A DNA stretch of 64,000 bases, taken from contig CM029663.1 of the NCBI GenBank assembly GCA_017311315.1, forward strand, positions 38,886,622 through 38,950,621, read 5' to 3'. The notes beneath the pieces were generated by a model. The model was not told the origin of the DNA and did not search any database. It worked only from the letters and a program-made list of their open reading frames with translations. Origin of the DNA: Dendrocalamus latiflorus (Eukaryota; Streptophyta; Magnoliopsida; Poales; Poaceae). The position numbers and the translations under genes were made by a program. Positions 10,970-22,183 of the stretch are shown here, piece after piece; position 1 is the stretch's first letter; every line of letters starts with the position of its first letter.

Positions 10970-13900
10970 ATGGCGTCTGGCGGCAGGTGTAGCCAGGCGG
11001 CCGATGCCTGCGACATCCGCCGGCGGTCTTCACCGTTAGAGGTGAAATACATGCTCAGCGAACGCGACCCGGCGGTGGCTGGCGGCGAAGGAAGGCTCAT
11101 TTTTCGGCGAGTTGGGCCCCTCGTTCGTGACCGAGAAGACGATCCAGGGGCTACTGCGCGGGGAGGCTGTCCGAGCGCCAGGCGGTGCGATTACCCGCCG
11201 CCGACGAGACGGAACCACGCACCGAGGGGTCGGAGGCGGTCGTGTTCGTCTCCTTCTTCGACGCAGGGCTCCGCATCCCGGCAGCGGCGATTGTGGGCGA
11301 CGTGCTGCGGACCTTCGGGCTGGAGTTGGCGCAACTGACTCCAAACACCATTGCCCGGCTGGCGGTGTATAGTTGGGCCTTGCGCTCGGGAGCGTGCTGG
11401 CCCAGCGCTTCGTTATTTGCTTACCTGCACGAGGCACGATGCCAGCCCAAGGAGCGGAAGGACGGGACGCTGTCGAGCTTCGGCAGCGTCACCTTTATTC
11501 TCTGGTCGACCTGCGGTAAGCTCTTCCCTGCGAACTCCACTCGCGGGAAGTGGGAGTCGGACTGGATGAAACGGTGGTTCTATCACCGTGTGGCGAGCAG
11601 GAGCGGCCACAAGTGTACGGGTCGGCCGATCGCGTTTAAGACCTCGCCCGGCCGGACACTTGACGACGAGGACAGGCGGAGGGCCCGGCGGCTCGTAGGC
11701 GTGGCTGCCCGCTTTAACATGCGCGACCTCGCCGAAGAGTACATGATGTACGGCGTGGCACCGCTCGCCTGCGACTGGCGTCTCACCGCCGAGAAGCGCC
11801 GAGACGACAACGTTCTGCCGTGGGTTTGTGTGCTGCCGGCGCCCCCTGGTCCTCGTAAGCCTCCACCATCCCTCCCCTTGGCTCGCGCAGAGTGCATTAC
11901 CTTTTTATGCTATCTTGTGCGTTGTTTTAGGGATTCGCCTGGAGGATGCGGAGCAGGCCGCGCGTGTATTCCTCGAGCCGTATATCGACAGGGAGCACGA
12001 GTAGCGCGCGTCCGCTACTGCCGAGGCGGGGCTGGGACGGATAAACCGTGTGTGCGAGGCCCTGGGCCTTGCCGTGCTGGACCGCGCTGAACCGGCCCCG
12101 CAACACCAAGACGACGGCGCACCGAGGAGGAAGGCGCCGTCTCACAAAAGGGGCTGAGGCGGAGCGTCCGCCACGCTTGATGTAACGGCTGCCACTGCTG
12201 CTGCCAGCGCTCCCGAGGGCGCAGCAGACGTGGAGTCGGATTCGGCGAGGTACGCTAACTCAGGCTTGGATGGCGTGGACGCCAGGGGTGAAGGATCTTC
12301 GGCGAATGTCCTGGACGGCGGGCTCGCCACGAGCAGCCGGAGAGGAGATGTCTCGTCACTCGCGGCGGTCGTTGAGACAGGATCCGAGAGGACCGGCGGT
12401 GCTGAGGTGGAGCCTTCGACCATGGCCGCCATAACGTCGGAGATGTCCTCCGTGGGGGCGCACGGAGCTGGGTCTTCACCAGCAGCAGCGGCCGAAAACG
12501 AGTTGCCCCCCGCAGAGGTTGCCACGGAGGGGGCTTCGCCTCCGGGTGCTGCAGCCGCGGGGGCCTCTCCGGCAGTGGTTGCTGGGGTGGCGTCGTCGCC
12601 CCTAGCTTCGGCTAAGCGGCCGTGTCTGCGGCCGGAGCTCCACCGGACATCGAGGGGATTCGTCGTGTCGACGGGCATCGGGAGCTTGTGGGACTCCGAT
12701 GCACATGCCGAAGTTCCTGCGGCGCGCGCTCCCTCTGCCCCCTAGGCCGCGCACGCGGAGGCTTTTGTTCTCGGCGGGACCCCGCCTTCCGCGGGGACTT
12801 GCGCTACCGTTACTCCGCCAGGTACTAGGGGGCGGGCCCCCGGAGCCCTCCTTCCACTACCGAAGGTAAGGTGGTTTGGCTTCCCTGGTGTTTTGTTCAT
12901 TGCGCCTTGCGGTGCTCACCTGCGTCCCTGTCTGCAGCATCGCTTATTCCGGAGGAGCCTTTGGCGGAACACGAGGGTCCTGGTGCCGGCGGTGCGAGCA
13001 TCGTGCGCCTCAGTCCGGCGGACTTTGTTCCCCTGTCTGAGACGCTGAGGGCGTGGCATGAGATCGTGGATGACGCGGCCGCCAGCGTCAGCCAGCAGGC
13101 GCTTCATACCTACGGGGTGGAGCGTCTCAGGGATGCCTTCGAGGTGTCGGGGGTGAGGGTAAGTGCTTACTTATGCGACAATGCTGATCTTGCTAAGTCG
13201 TTTTGCCCTACAAACACTGGTGCTGGGGCAGGCCCTACAAACGGCTTATGTTCATGCACAAAGGGCACTCGAAGAGAGGCTGCGGGTCGCCGAGGAGGAG
13301 CTGCGCGAAACCACGGGAGCCCGTTCTGCCCAGGATGCCCGCATCCGCCAGCTGGAAGCGGAGTGCGCTGAGGTGAAGGCGCACGCCGAGGGACTCACCG
13401 CCTCGGCGCGGGAGTCGGCCGTGGAGGTGATGCGGCGGGAGTTCGCGGTGGAGCGGGACGGCCTTCTGCAACAAGTCGCCTCGCTAGAAAAGGAAAAAGG
13501 CGAACTCGCCTTAACTCTAGCGGAGCGTGACCGAACGCTTGGCGAGGCTTCGGTAGTTGCATGGGATGTCATGCAAACGCTAGAGAGCCATCTCCAGGGG
13601 CTTGTGGCCAAAGTGTCGGACCACGCCTTCGGGCCGGAGGAGCTGTCGCGGACCCTTCGCTGGATCAAAGATGCCGCCGACGCTGCGCGTGGTGCCGCGA
13701 CGACCTTCGACAACCACTGTGCCTACGCGGCGTCATGTATGGTGTGAGCGCTCCTACGGCACCGTGGTTGCATGCACATCGCCGGGCTGGAGGACCCTCA
13801 TCTGGAGATGCCCGGCGGGGCTGGAGTAATGTCCAGTGCCGTCCGCGCCGTTCGTCGCTCCATAAAGTACTTCTACGAGCGGATCTGGGACTACGTCGGG

Positions 13901-14050
13901 GTGGCCGCCGCACAGGTCGAGCTCCGGAAGTCCCTTTACGGGGAGGGGAGCCTCGGCCAATTTCTGGACGGGATCCCCCAACACGACGAGGACGGCGCTG
14001 GGACCTCCGAAGGCGCCGAGAACTCGCAGGTGCGATGCCGAGGTGGCTAG
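10970..14050 (+). pseudogene. Antisense gene of element A: PF04195-like domain plus coiled coil, four exons
   Basis: This gene runs against A's sense strand. From ATG at 10970 the first exon encodes a block with RRRSSPLEVKY, then DETEP, LTPNTIARLAVYSWALRSG, FGSVTFILW and KWFYH-like sequence, resembling the grass 'putative gypsy type transposon' domain PF04195. Intron 1 is 11855-11930 (GTAAGC...TTTTAG), intron 2 is 12866-12937 (GTAAGG...CTGCAG) and intron 3 starts 13159 (GTAAGT). Exon 2 encodes REH plus an Ala/Glu-rich linker. The last exon encodes a long coiled coil (ALEERLRVAEEELRET) and a conserved tail YFYERIWDYVG. All pieces match D. Damage: a frameshift near 11100, stops in the linker, a lost intron 3 acceptor and TGA at 13745-13747. 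Function is unknown. Confidence 0.72.
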
Positions 14051-14740
14051 GTGTAGGCGTGTGTTGTAATGTCCGCCCCTTTTTTGTGAATAAAAGGCGC
14101 GCTTGTTCTACGAACTGACTATTTGACATGTGCCCCGGGTAGCTTCCTTGCTGGGGACGACTGCTTGTGTTCGACCTTGCAACCCGGCGGCGCCTTTGAC
14201 GCTGGCAAAGGGCCGAGGAGTCACTGAACTTTTGGGCGGGCCGATCTTCTTCGGGCGAAGTCCCGGCCTTAGCGCGCGTTAAGGACGAGCCCGCCGAATA
14301 ATGGCTTAGAGAGGCAGATATGCTGGCGGGCCTCTGTACTTGTAAAATTTTCCCGATGTATACATCTTCTGGCAATTAGGATATGCGCTGCGCGCTGTGC
14401 TTCGGGTGGTCTGACAGTAGTTGTGCGGGGGCCCCGCCTGCCTTGCCGAAGTGGGCGCGTGAGCACTCTCGGGGCCTTGTTCCTCGGCGGACCTCAAGTG
14501 CGCGCACGCTCCATTCTCCTACCCTCCAGGGCGGGGGTAGCCTCTGGTGTACCTCGCGCTCTGCGTGCGCGCTTCCTGAGGGCAGCCTTTGACTCGCTAT
14601 GTCGCCCCCTTGGAGCTCTTGGGATTGGACTTCGGTGGCGCACATCGCGTTCACCTCCCGTGGTGCGCGAAGGCGAGCCTCGGCACTCTGTCGTGATGCG
14701 CGATTGATGTCCATGCCCTCCTTGCGTTCCGCGGAATGCA
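14051..14740. other. Spacer between the antisense gene and the arrays of A
   Basis: A + strand AATAAA at 14089-14094 is the likely poly(A) signal of the antisense gene, 39 bp after its stop. The rest is G+C-rich sequence with open frames on several strands and no recognisable domain. Bases 14495-14560 look like a decayed 67-bp repeat unit. Confidence 0.5.
14089..14094 (+). terminator. Putative poly(A) signal of the antisense gene in A
   Basis: AATAAA lies shortly after the stop at 14050, in a T-rich context. A functional polyadenylation site here has not been shown. Confidence 0.45.
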
Positions 14741-15094
14741 CCGAGAGCACCCGCGCTTTATCTATACTCCGTAGAGTGCGTGGGATCGACATCCACGTCA
14801 TATTTATACTCCGGAGAGTACGCACAGGGACGAAGTCCCTGGCGTGCACGGGGTTCGCGTCTTGTTTATAATCAGTAGAGTGCGCAGGGAAGACATCCGC
14901 GTCTTATTTATACTCCGTAGAGTGCGTGGGGTCGACATCCACGTCATATTTATACTCCGGAGAGTACGCACAGGGACGAAGTCCCTGGCGTGCGCGGGGT
15001 TCGCGTCTTGTTTATGCTCAGTAGAGTGCGCAGGGAGAACATCCGTGTCTTATTTATACTCCGTAGAGTGCGTGCAGAGGCGTCCCCCCACACG
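14740..15094 (-). repeat. Array R2 of A: about 146-bp higher-order repeat with TATA-like boxes
   Basis: The block TATACTCCGTAGAGTGCGTG recurs at 14763, 14909 and 15055, a period of 146 bp, with related sub-blocks in between. Each sub-block carries TTATTTATACTCCG, which reads GAGTATAAATAAG on the element's sense strand. The same 146-bp period appears in D (48355 and 48501) and a 145-bp period in E (63671 and 63816). Confidence 0.75.
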
Positions 15095-15400
15095 TCTTTG
15101 TTTATACTCATGCCCGTGTCTTTGACGGAGAGTGCACACGCGAACGTGCGTCTTTGTTTATACTCATGCCCGTGTCTTTGATGGAGAGTGCACACGCGGA
15201 CGTGTGTCTTTGGTTTATACTCATACCCGTACCCCTGGCTACGGAGAGTGCACACGCGAACGTGCGTCTTTGGTTTATACTCATACCCGTACCCCTGGCT
15301 ACGGAGAGTGCACACGCGAACGTGCGTCTTTGGTTTATACTCATACCCGTACCCCTGGCTACGGAGAGTGCACACGCGAACGTGCGTCTTTGGTTTATAC
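15095..15400 (-). repeat. Array R1 of A: 55-60-bp tandem repeat
   Basis: Five to six units are present. Two early units have a CATGCCCGTGTCTTTGA core and about 55 bp; the later units have CATACCCGTACCCCTGG and exactly 60 bp, and three of these are nearly identical. The D counterpart has a 56-bp period. Open frames on both strands here are repeat artefacts. Confidence 0.85.
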
Positions 15401-15485
15401 CTCGGGAGTACGCGCGTAGGCAAAGCCTCCGCGCTCTCTCGCCGCGTATTTTTGCACAATGATAACAGGTGGCGACAAACGGAAC

Positions 15486-15491
15486 TTTATT
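15486..15491 (-). terminator. Putative poly(A) signal after gag-protease of A
   Basis: AATAAA on the minus strand lies about 155 bp past the end of the gag-protease frame, within a block starting CGCTTACCCGC that is conserved in D at 47408-47445, where AATAAA sits at 47433-47438. The conservation suggests that gag-protease transcripts may end before the arrays. Confidence 0.45.
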
Positions 15492-15645
15492 TCATTCCCG
15501 TTTGTGCGGGTAAGCGATTACACGTGGCGGAGGTACTAACCACTTGTCTCTGGCGCGGCCGAAACCTCTAGTAGTTGCGCTAGCTGTAGGGCTTGCCGAG
15601 CCGTCCCCGGATGACGCCGTGGGTCCCCGCGCTGTGGCGCCGATT

Positions 15646-16658
15646 CTAAGTGTGCCGTTGGTCGCCGCGACGGGGATATCTGGTGCCGTGCTCAATGCGC
15701 CGGGCCATGTCCTGGTCGCCACGAACGGTAATGATGGCCCGCGACCCCGGGAGCTTCATGCATAAATAGCCGTGATGTGGTACCGCCCCGAAGGAGTTGA
15801 GGACCGGACGCCCCAGTATGGCATTGTAAGGGTATGGGAGATCGACGACGTCGAATATGGCATCTTTGACCCTTGCATTGTCATCCTGGCTGAAGGAGAC
15901 CTGAAGGCGTATTTGGCCAAGCGCCCGTAGAGGTTGTCCTCCGAAGCCTTGCAACGGGACTCCCGATGGGCTGAGGTGGCTTCGGGGGATCCCCATCTGG
16001 TCGAAGGCTGCCGCAAACAGAATATTCGCGGAGCTGCCGCCGTCGACTAGGGCACGTCCCACGTCGCATCCCGCTATTACGACCCGGACGACCAGGGGGT
16101 CCTGGTGAGGAAGCTCCACGCCTTGGGCATCGGCGGGGGTGAACGTGACCTCATGCTGTGCCCAGTCCGGCGGTGTCTGTGCTGGATATGCCGCCACGTG
16201 GTGTAGCCTCCGTACGTAGGCCTTCCGCTGCCGTGCCGAGGCAAACTCCAACGATGAGCCTCCGGAGATGACGTTGATAACCCTGCGGTGGGTGGCCTCC
16301 GGAGCCTGTAGCTGCAGAAAGCCCTCCTGAGGCTGCTGCACATGGGCCTGAATCCGCAGAGGACCCTCGTGGGGCTGCGTCCCTTGTGCCTGGATGTGCA
16401 CGGGGGCTTCGTATGGGTGCTGTACGTGGGCCACCACAGGCGGGTGTGCTTCCAGGTTCCTGTCCCTGGTGACGCTATCGCGGAGCGCCGCGATAGAGGC
16501 GCACGTGCGCGTGTCGTGGTTGCCACGACCGTGGACTGCGCACCACAGCCCCTGGTGTTGGTCGTCGTAATCTCCACGGCCTCTATCGTCGCGGCCCCGG
16601 CCATGGCCGCGCCCCCAGCCTCGGCGCCCCCGACCGCCCTGACCTGTGGGAGCGCTTT
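15646..16658 (-). pseudogene. A Gag C-terminus and aspartic protease
   Basis: This is the downstream part of A's gag-protease frame, resumed after nested element B. It contains the Gag histidine motif CAVHGRGNHDTRTC (CX2HX4HX4C), as in Tat-lineage Gags, then a Gln-rich linker and HEVTFTPADAQGV. The retropepsin follows with ALVDGGSSANILF, LQGFGGQPL and NAILGRPVLN, and the frame ends at LCMKLPGSRAIITV plus a short tail. The protease has the expected D-G-G triad. No RT follows: the next recognisable features are the poly(A) signal at 15491 and array R1. The upstream part is at 25875-24414. Confidence 0.87.
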
Positions 16659-17578
16659 TGATGGGGACGGGGTCCCGATCTTCCAACAGGTTCTGGATAT
16701 GTTCGATTTGGTGGAGGCGCGACACAAATCGATCCGGCTTCCGAACGACACGTTCCGAACCCCGCAATCGCAGCACCACGTCTCCTCAGGTTATCAACCG
16801 TGCACGGCCCGGTTGACCTCACCAAGAAGGCTATTCCTTGCCTGCGAATTGAAGAACACAAGCAAGAACAAGGAAGAACACAACTGAATTGCGAATGTAT
16901 TGATGTAGCACTCGAAAAGTTGGGGTCTCACAAACCGATGAACGGTGAAACTGTTCAAAGACAGAATTAATCTAAGCAAAACCCAACCCTAATGGTGGGG
17001 GTGGTGGCTGGATATAAAGGAGTGAGGGGCATGCAAAACCCCTGGATGTGCCCCTAATGGGCTCCAACACGATACAAAGCCGAACGGCCCAAAAGACGGT
17101 GGCGCAGCACCCTGACAGATTCTGAATGTCCACTTGTTTCGACGATTTCTGTTGACTCAAAAGGAATTTTGACATGCGACCAGAGCCATTGGAAAGGTAT
17201 TCTTCTTAGATTTCCATACATATGTAGAACGTCCAAAACGGAGTCCGGATGCGATCTGGACGTCCGTTTTAGTGCGGCCTGGTTCTGGACTCCGAATTGG
17301 ATTCGAAGTCGGCTTGAGTTGGGCCTCCAACTTGATTCGACCGCCCTTGCTGGACTTGTGCGCCCCGTAGCCCTTCTCCATGTACTTCTAGGTCCTCTCC
17401 ATGGTTCCTAATCATAATTAAATCATTAGGTAGCAATCTATTCTCAAATGAACAAAAAGAAGTACTTAGGAACGAGCTCACCTGTAAATTCAATTGTCGG
17501 GCGCGAGCTCTAGTGATTGGTCCTTGAATATCAAGTGGAGGAGTGTTGTGTGTATCCAAATAAGTGATGTCCTCATCA
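16659..17578 (-). repeat. 3' LTR of element B (920 bp)
   Basis: It is flanked inside by the polypurine tract (17579-17596). The end of the integrase frame continues into it to 17269, carrying the GPITRARARQLNLQVSS motif at about 17455-17520. By hand I count about 36 substitutions against the 5' LTR, roughly 4 percent, mostly transitions. Confidence 0.92.
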
Positions 17579-18660
17579 TCCTCCCCCTCTTGAAGCGGAG
17601 GTGTCCTCAACTCAGCCTCATCTTCATCTCCCAAGTATGGCTTCAAATCTGAAATGTTAAAGGTGGGACTAACCCCAAACTCGGGAGGCAACTCAAGTTT
17701 ATATGCATTATCATTTATCTTGTCAACTATCTTAAAAGGACCAGCAGCTCTAGGCATCAATTTTGATTTTCTTAACTCAGGAAATCTACCCTTTTCTCAA
17801 GTGCAACCAAACAAAATCACCCGGTTCAAGTCTAACTTCCTTTCTACCTTTACTACCAGTAATCCTATATTTTTCATTCATCTTTTCAATGTTTGCCTTA
17901 GTAGTCTCATGCATTTTGACAATGAAATCAGCACGCTCCTTAGCATCATTATGAACTCTCTCACTAGTAGCCAAAGGTAAAATATCAATAGGGGCACGGG
18001 GATTGAATCCACACACTACCTGAAAAGGACTTACCTTGGTGGTGGAGTGTTCTGCTCGATTATATGCAAACTCAACATGCGGCAAACACTCTTCCCACAG
18101 CTTCAAATTATTCTTCAAAACAGCTCTCAACATGGTAGACAATGTGCGGTTCACCACCTCGGTTTGGCCATCAGTTTGTGGGTGACATGTTGTAGAGAAC
18201 AACAACTTTGTTCCCAACTTGTTCCATAGAGTACGCCAAAAGTGACTTAAGAACTTGGCATCACGATCTGAAACAATAGTAGACGACATACCATGCAAAC
18301 AAACTATCTCTTTGAAAAAGAGGTCAGCAATATGAACGGCATCATCGGTTTTATGACATGGTATAAAGTGGGCCATCTTAGAAAAGCGATCCACAACAAC
18401 AAAAATGCTATCCCTCCCCCTCTTAGTCCTGGGCAATCCTAAAACAAAGTCCATAGAAATATCTGCCCACGGAATAGAAGGAACAGGAAGAGGCATATAT
18501 AAACCATGTGGATTCAAGCGAGACTTAGCTTTTTGACATGTAGTGCAGCGAGCAACAAATCGCTCAACATCTCGCCGCATCTTTGGCCAAAAGAAGTGTG
18601 TGGCCATAATGTCCTCTGTCTTCTTAGCACCAAAATGTCCCATCAAACTGCCTCCATGCG
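17269..18660 (-). pseudogene. B integrase with C-terminal extension into the LTR
   Basis: Integrase would insert the cDNA into the chromosome. The zinc-binding part is GHFGAKKTEDIM through CTTCQKAKSR (HHCC). The catalytic core has ISMDFVLGLP (first D), SDRDAKFLSHF (second D) and the HPQTDGQTEVVNR block (Glu). The GPY-like segment is followed by a frameshift near 17780, then GPFKIVDKINDNAYKLELP, an acidic region and finally GPITRARARQL inside the 3' LTR. The CRM clade is known for such an LTR-encoded tail, thought to help guide insertion to centromeric chromatin. I see no separate canonical chromodomain. Confidence 0.88.
17579..17596 (-). promoter_or_regulatory. Polypurine tract of element B
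   Basis: On the minus strand the sequence CTTCAAGAGGGGGAGGA directly abuts the 3' LTR start TGATGAGGAC. It would prime plus-strand DNA synthesis. The coding frame reads through it (EGEDDEDI). Confidence 0.85.
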
Positions 18661-20180
18661 CCTCCTGCAACAACAAAAGACGAACGGATCCAACTGGAAT
18701 GCATAGGCGGTTAGCTCTAAACAAGTACCCATCATTGATCACGAATTTATTCCATGCTTGTCCCTCTTTACAATGCAACAACACATCCTTAAAATCAGCA
18801 TCAAAAGCATATTGTCCTTTAATAGTTTCAAGACCAAAAATGCGACAATCAAGTTGAGACAACATGGTATAGCGTCGAGACAAAGCATCAGCAATCACAT
18901 TATCCTTCCTTTTCTTGTGTTTAATGACATAAGGAAAAGATTCAATAAATTCAACCCACTTAGCATGTCTACGATTCAAATTGGTTTGACTACGAATATG
19001 CTTAAGTGATTCATGATCGGAATGAATGACAAATTCTTTAGGCCATAAATAGTGTTGCCACGTCTCTAAAGAACGAACAAGAGCATACAATTCTTTATCA
19101 TACGTGGAATAATTAAGAGCAGGACCATTCAATTTTTCACTAAAGTAGGCAACTGGTTTGCCTTCTTGCATCAAAACACCACCAATACCAATTCCGCTAG
19201 CATCACATTCCAGTTCAAAAGTCTTACCAAAATCCGGAAGTTGGAGCAATGGTGCGTGTGTAAGCTTGTCCTTCAAAAGATTAAAGGACTCCTCTTGTGA
19301 TGGCCCCCAATGGAACACGACACCCTTCTTTGTCAACTCAATCAACGGTGTCGCAATGGTGCTGAATTCTTTGACAAAGCGGCGATAAAATCCTGCAAGG
19401 CCAAGAAAACTCCGCACTTGGGAGACTGTCGTGGGTGTGGGCCAACTCCATATCGCCTCCACCTTGGCTCTATCAACCTCAATTCCCTGTGGAGTCACAA
19501 CATAGCCAAGAAAAGAGACTCGATCCGTGCAAAAGGTGCACTTATCAAGGTTACCAAACAAACGTGCATCTCTCAAAGCATTAAGAACAGCACGTAAGTG
19601 AGTCAAATGTTCATCCATGGACTTGCTGTAAATTAAGATATCATCAAAGTAAACGACCACAAATTTGCCAATGAAAGGACGTAAAACCTCGTTCATTAAT
19701 CTCATGAAAGTGCTAGGTGCATTAGTTAAACCAAAAGGCATGACTAACCACTCATACAAGCCGAACTTAGTTTTAAAAGCAGTTTTCCATTCATCGCCAA
19801 GTTTCATTCTTATTTGGTGGTATCCACTACGCAAGTCAATCTTTGTGAAAATTATAGCACCACACAACTCATCAAGCATGTCGTCTAGCCTAGGAATAGG
19901 ATGACGATATCGTATAGTAATGTTGTTAATGGCTCTACAATCTACACACATACGCCAAGAACCATTTTTTTGGGAACCAAAAGAACAGGAACAGCACAAG
20001 GACTAAGGCTCTCACGTACATACCCACGGTCCAAAAGGTCTTGGACTTGTCGCTGAATCTCCTTAGTCTCTTCGGGATTGGTCCTGTACGCCGCACGGTT
20101 TGGCAAACTCGCTCCAGGAATCAAGTCAATCTGGTGCTCAATCCCTCGAATGGGTGGAAGTCCTGGAGGTATCTCATCAG
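18661..20180 (-). pseudogene. B reverse transcriptase and RNase H
   Basis: RT starts with IDLIPGASLPN and YVRESLSPCAVPVLLVPKK. A one-base change in a T7 run near 19965 shifts the frame. The rest is open from about 19990: DLRSGYHQIRM, the catalytic VVYFDDILIYS (YFDD at about 19640-19651), FLGYVVTPQGIEV and FLGLAGFYRRFVKEFS. RNase H follows with FELECDASGIGIGG, YDKELYALVRSLE, IHSDHESLKH and DNVIADALSRR, so D-E-D are present. All main catalytic residues are kept, so damage is limited to the frame. Confidence 0.92.
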
Positions 20181-20449
20181 GGAAAACATCTCTAAACTCC
20201 TGCAAAAGGTTAGTGACAGGAGCAGGCAAAGTGCAAGGCATATTATCAAGAGAAAATAAAGCATCCTTGCACACCAAAGCATAACATGTCTCATTAACAT
20301 CATCAATTTCAGCAAGGTCTAATTTTGTGGCAAGCATAACAGAATTTTTCAAATGGACTACTTGCTGTTTTTCAGATTTATCATGTTCCTTTGGATCATT
20401 AGCAGCAGCAGCTCTCTCCCTATCGGCCTCTATAATCTTAGCTGGGGTC

Positions 20450-20820
20450 AAAGGCAGTAAAGTAACTTTCTTTCCCTTATGCATAAAAGTATATTTGTTA
20501 CTACTACCATGGTGTAAAGCATCATTATCGAATTCCGAAGGTCGTCCTAATAAAAGAGAGCATGCTTGCATGGGAACCACATCACAATCAACATGATCAG
20601 CATAACCACCAATGGAAAAATGGACTCGGCATGTTTGTGTTACCTTAGCTTTTCCAAAGTCATTTAACCACTGAATATGGTATGGATGTGGATGCGGTCG
20701 CGTGGTCAAGCCAAGCTTCTTGATCAAATCAGAACTCACCAAGTTGTTGCAGCTTCCTCCATCAATGATGACACATGCGCGCCGGTTCTTGATTGCGAAG
20801 AAAGTCTGAAACAAATTATG
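20450..20820 (-). pseudogene. B aspartic protease
   Basis: The frame shared with gag continues into ACVIIDGGSCNNLVSSDLI, with the D-G-G triad, HPHPYHIQWLND and LLLGRPSEFDNDAL. This is a retropepsin of the plant chromovirus type. It lies in one open frame with the second half of gag (21600-19942), which implies a single Gag-Pol polyprotein. Confidence 0.88.
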
Positions 20821-22183
20821 GCGTTGAAGCTTATCGGGGTGTTGTACCTGTGTGCTGAGGACTAGCTGCACAATGATGCTGCGTAGCATCTCTATGGATG
20901 CCCCACCAAGGACCAGGTCGTCATCACCACCGCCATTGTCATCCGAGGCAGCAGCAACATCATCATCCTCCTCGACATCCGAAGTGCTGATGTAGCCTCC
21001 ATCTTCTGTGGCGATGTATGCCCGTTGGCTAGGGCAATTCTTCTGCACATGACCAAGCCCATGGCAGCGGTGGCACTGAATGTTGGAGGAGCGGCCCGTT
21101 GAAGCCACGGAAGAAGAACTCTTGGCTGGAACCTGCAAAGAATTTTTTGTAGCATCTGCAAAGCGTGTCGTGGAAGGTGGCTTCGGTGGCGCTGCTGCAA
21201 TCTTGTTCACAGGTGGTGGAGAAGAACGAAAACTCGAAGAAGACTTGGGCAGTCCCGTCGATGTAGTCGTGCGTGGCGTATAGAAGGGTCGTCCGGTGCT
21301 TGCCTTCGCTGATTCCTTGCGTCCCTGCAATTCTTTTTCTGCAAGCATAGCAAGCTGGAACAACTGGTTGACAGTAGTAAATTCTTTATAATCAACAATG
21401 TCCTGAATTTCACGCTGTAACCCCCCATAGAAATGACAAATCTTATCCTCCGTGTCCTCAACAACCCCACAACGCATCATACCCTTTTGAAGCTCAGCAT
21501 AATAGTCCTGAACAGAACGATCAAGTTTATATGTGGGAGGAACAAAACGATTACGCATATCTTCTTTTAACCACTCCCATGTATCAGGTTGTAAGCGCAT
21601 GTTACTTAGTTCATTCCACCAGATAATAGCAAAGTCCTTAAACTCACTAGTAGCTTGTCAAACTCTATGATGTTCAGGAACCAAGTGAGAATTAAATTTC
21701 TGCTCTACCGTCATCTCCCAATCAAGATATATATCAGCATCATAAAGACTAGCAAAAGATGGAATGGTAAACTTGACTTTAGCAAAAGGGTCATCGTTAC
21801 CATGACGGTTTTGGTTATTACCTCCCATACCCTGTCGGTTTTGCTGAAGACGCCGACGTAGTCGTGCATCTTGTGTCGCCCCGCCGATCAATGTTGCCAT
21901 CCGCATCATACACTGTGTCATCATCAGGACGATGGCCATCATTGACAGGTGGCAGGCGTGCCTCCAATGTGTCCATCCGACCAGTGAGGTCAGCCAACCG
22001 CCGCTCCACCCGCTCAATGCCTTCCGTGGTGTTCAACTTGGCAATGGCGGCGACGATGGTGTCCAGTCTCGCGCCGAGATCAGTGATTGAAGCATTTTGT
22101 TTGTCGAGCGCAGCTTGTAGATGGCCGCGGCTAACACACTCGTTGAAATCGACCGGTGTCTCGTCTCCTTTGTCTCCTGCCAT
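20821..22183 (-). pseudogene. B Gag
   Basis: The start ATG at 22183 (MAGDKGDET) follows a 1.3-kb leader. The N-terminal part is a predicted coiled coil (LDTIVAAIAKLNTTEGIERV). A frameshift near 21870 leads into the Gag core (FAKVKFTIPSFASLYDADIY), then a TGA near 21658 stands where CGA (Arg) is expected. The core continues with WWNELSNMRL, FVPPTYKLDRSVQDYYAELQ and a Ser/Thr/Pro-rich linker to the zinc knuckle CHRCHGLGHVQKNC (CX2CX4HX4C) near 21035-21090. Confidence 0.9.

Noticed and set aside
11583..11897. Minus-strand frame overlapping the antisense gene of A
   Set aside because: It would be in the element's sense direction but has no pol motif and no conserved counterpart in D.
14844..15462. 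Several open frames across the R1/R2 arrays of A
   Set aside because: They are periodic translations of tandem repeats in all phases, with no start context or domain.
17269..20180. Endogenous pararetrovirus (caulimovirid) origin of the RT region
   Set aside because: LTRs, tRNA-Met site, integrase and 5-bp-type duplication identify a Ty3/gypsy element; no movement or coat protein sequence is present.
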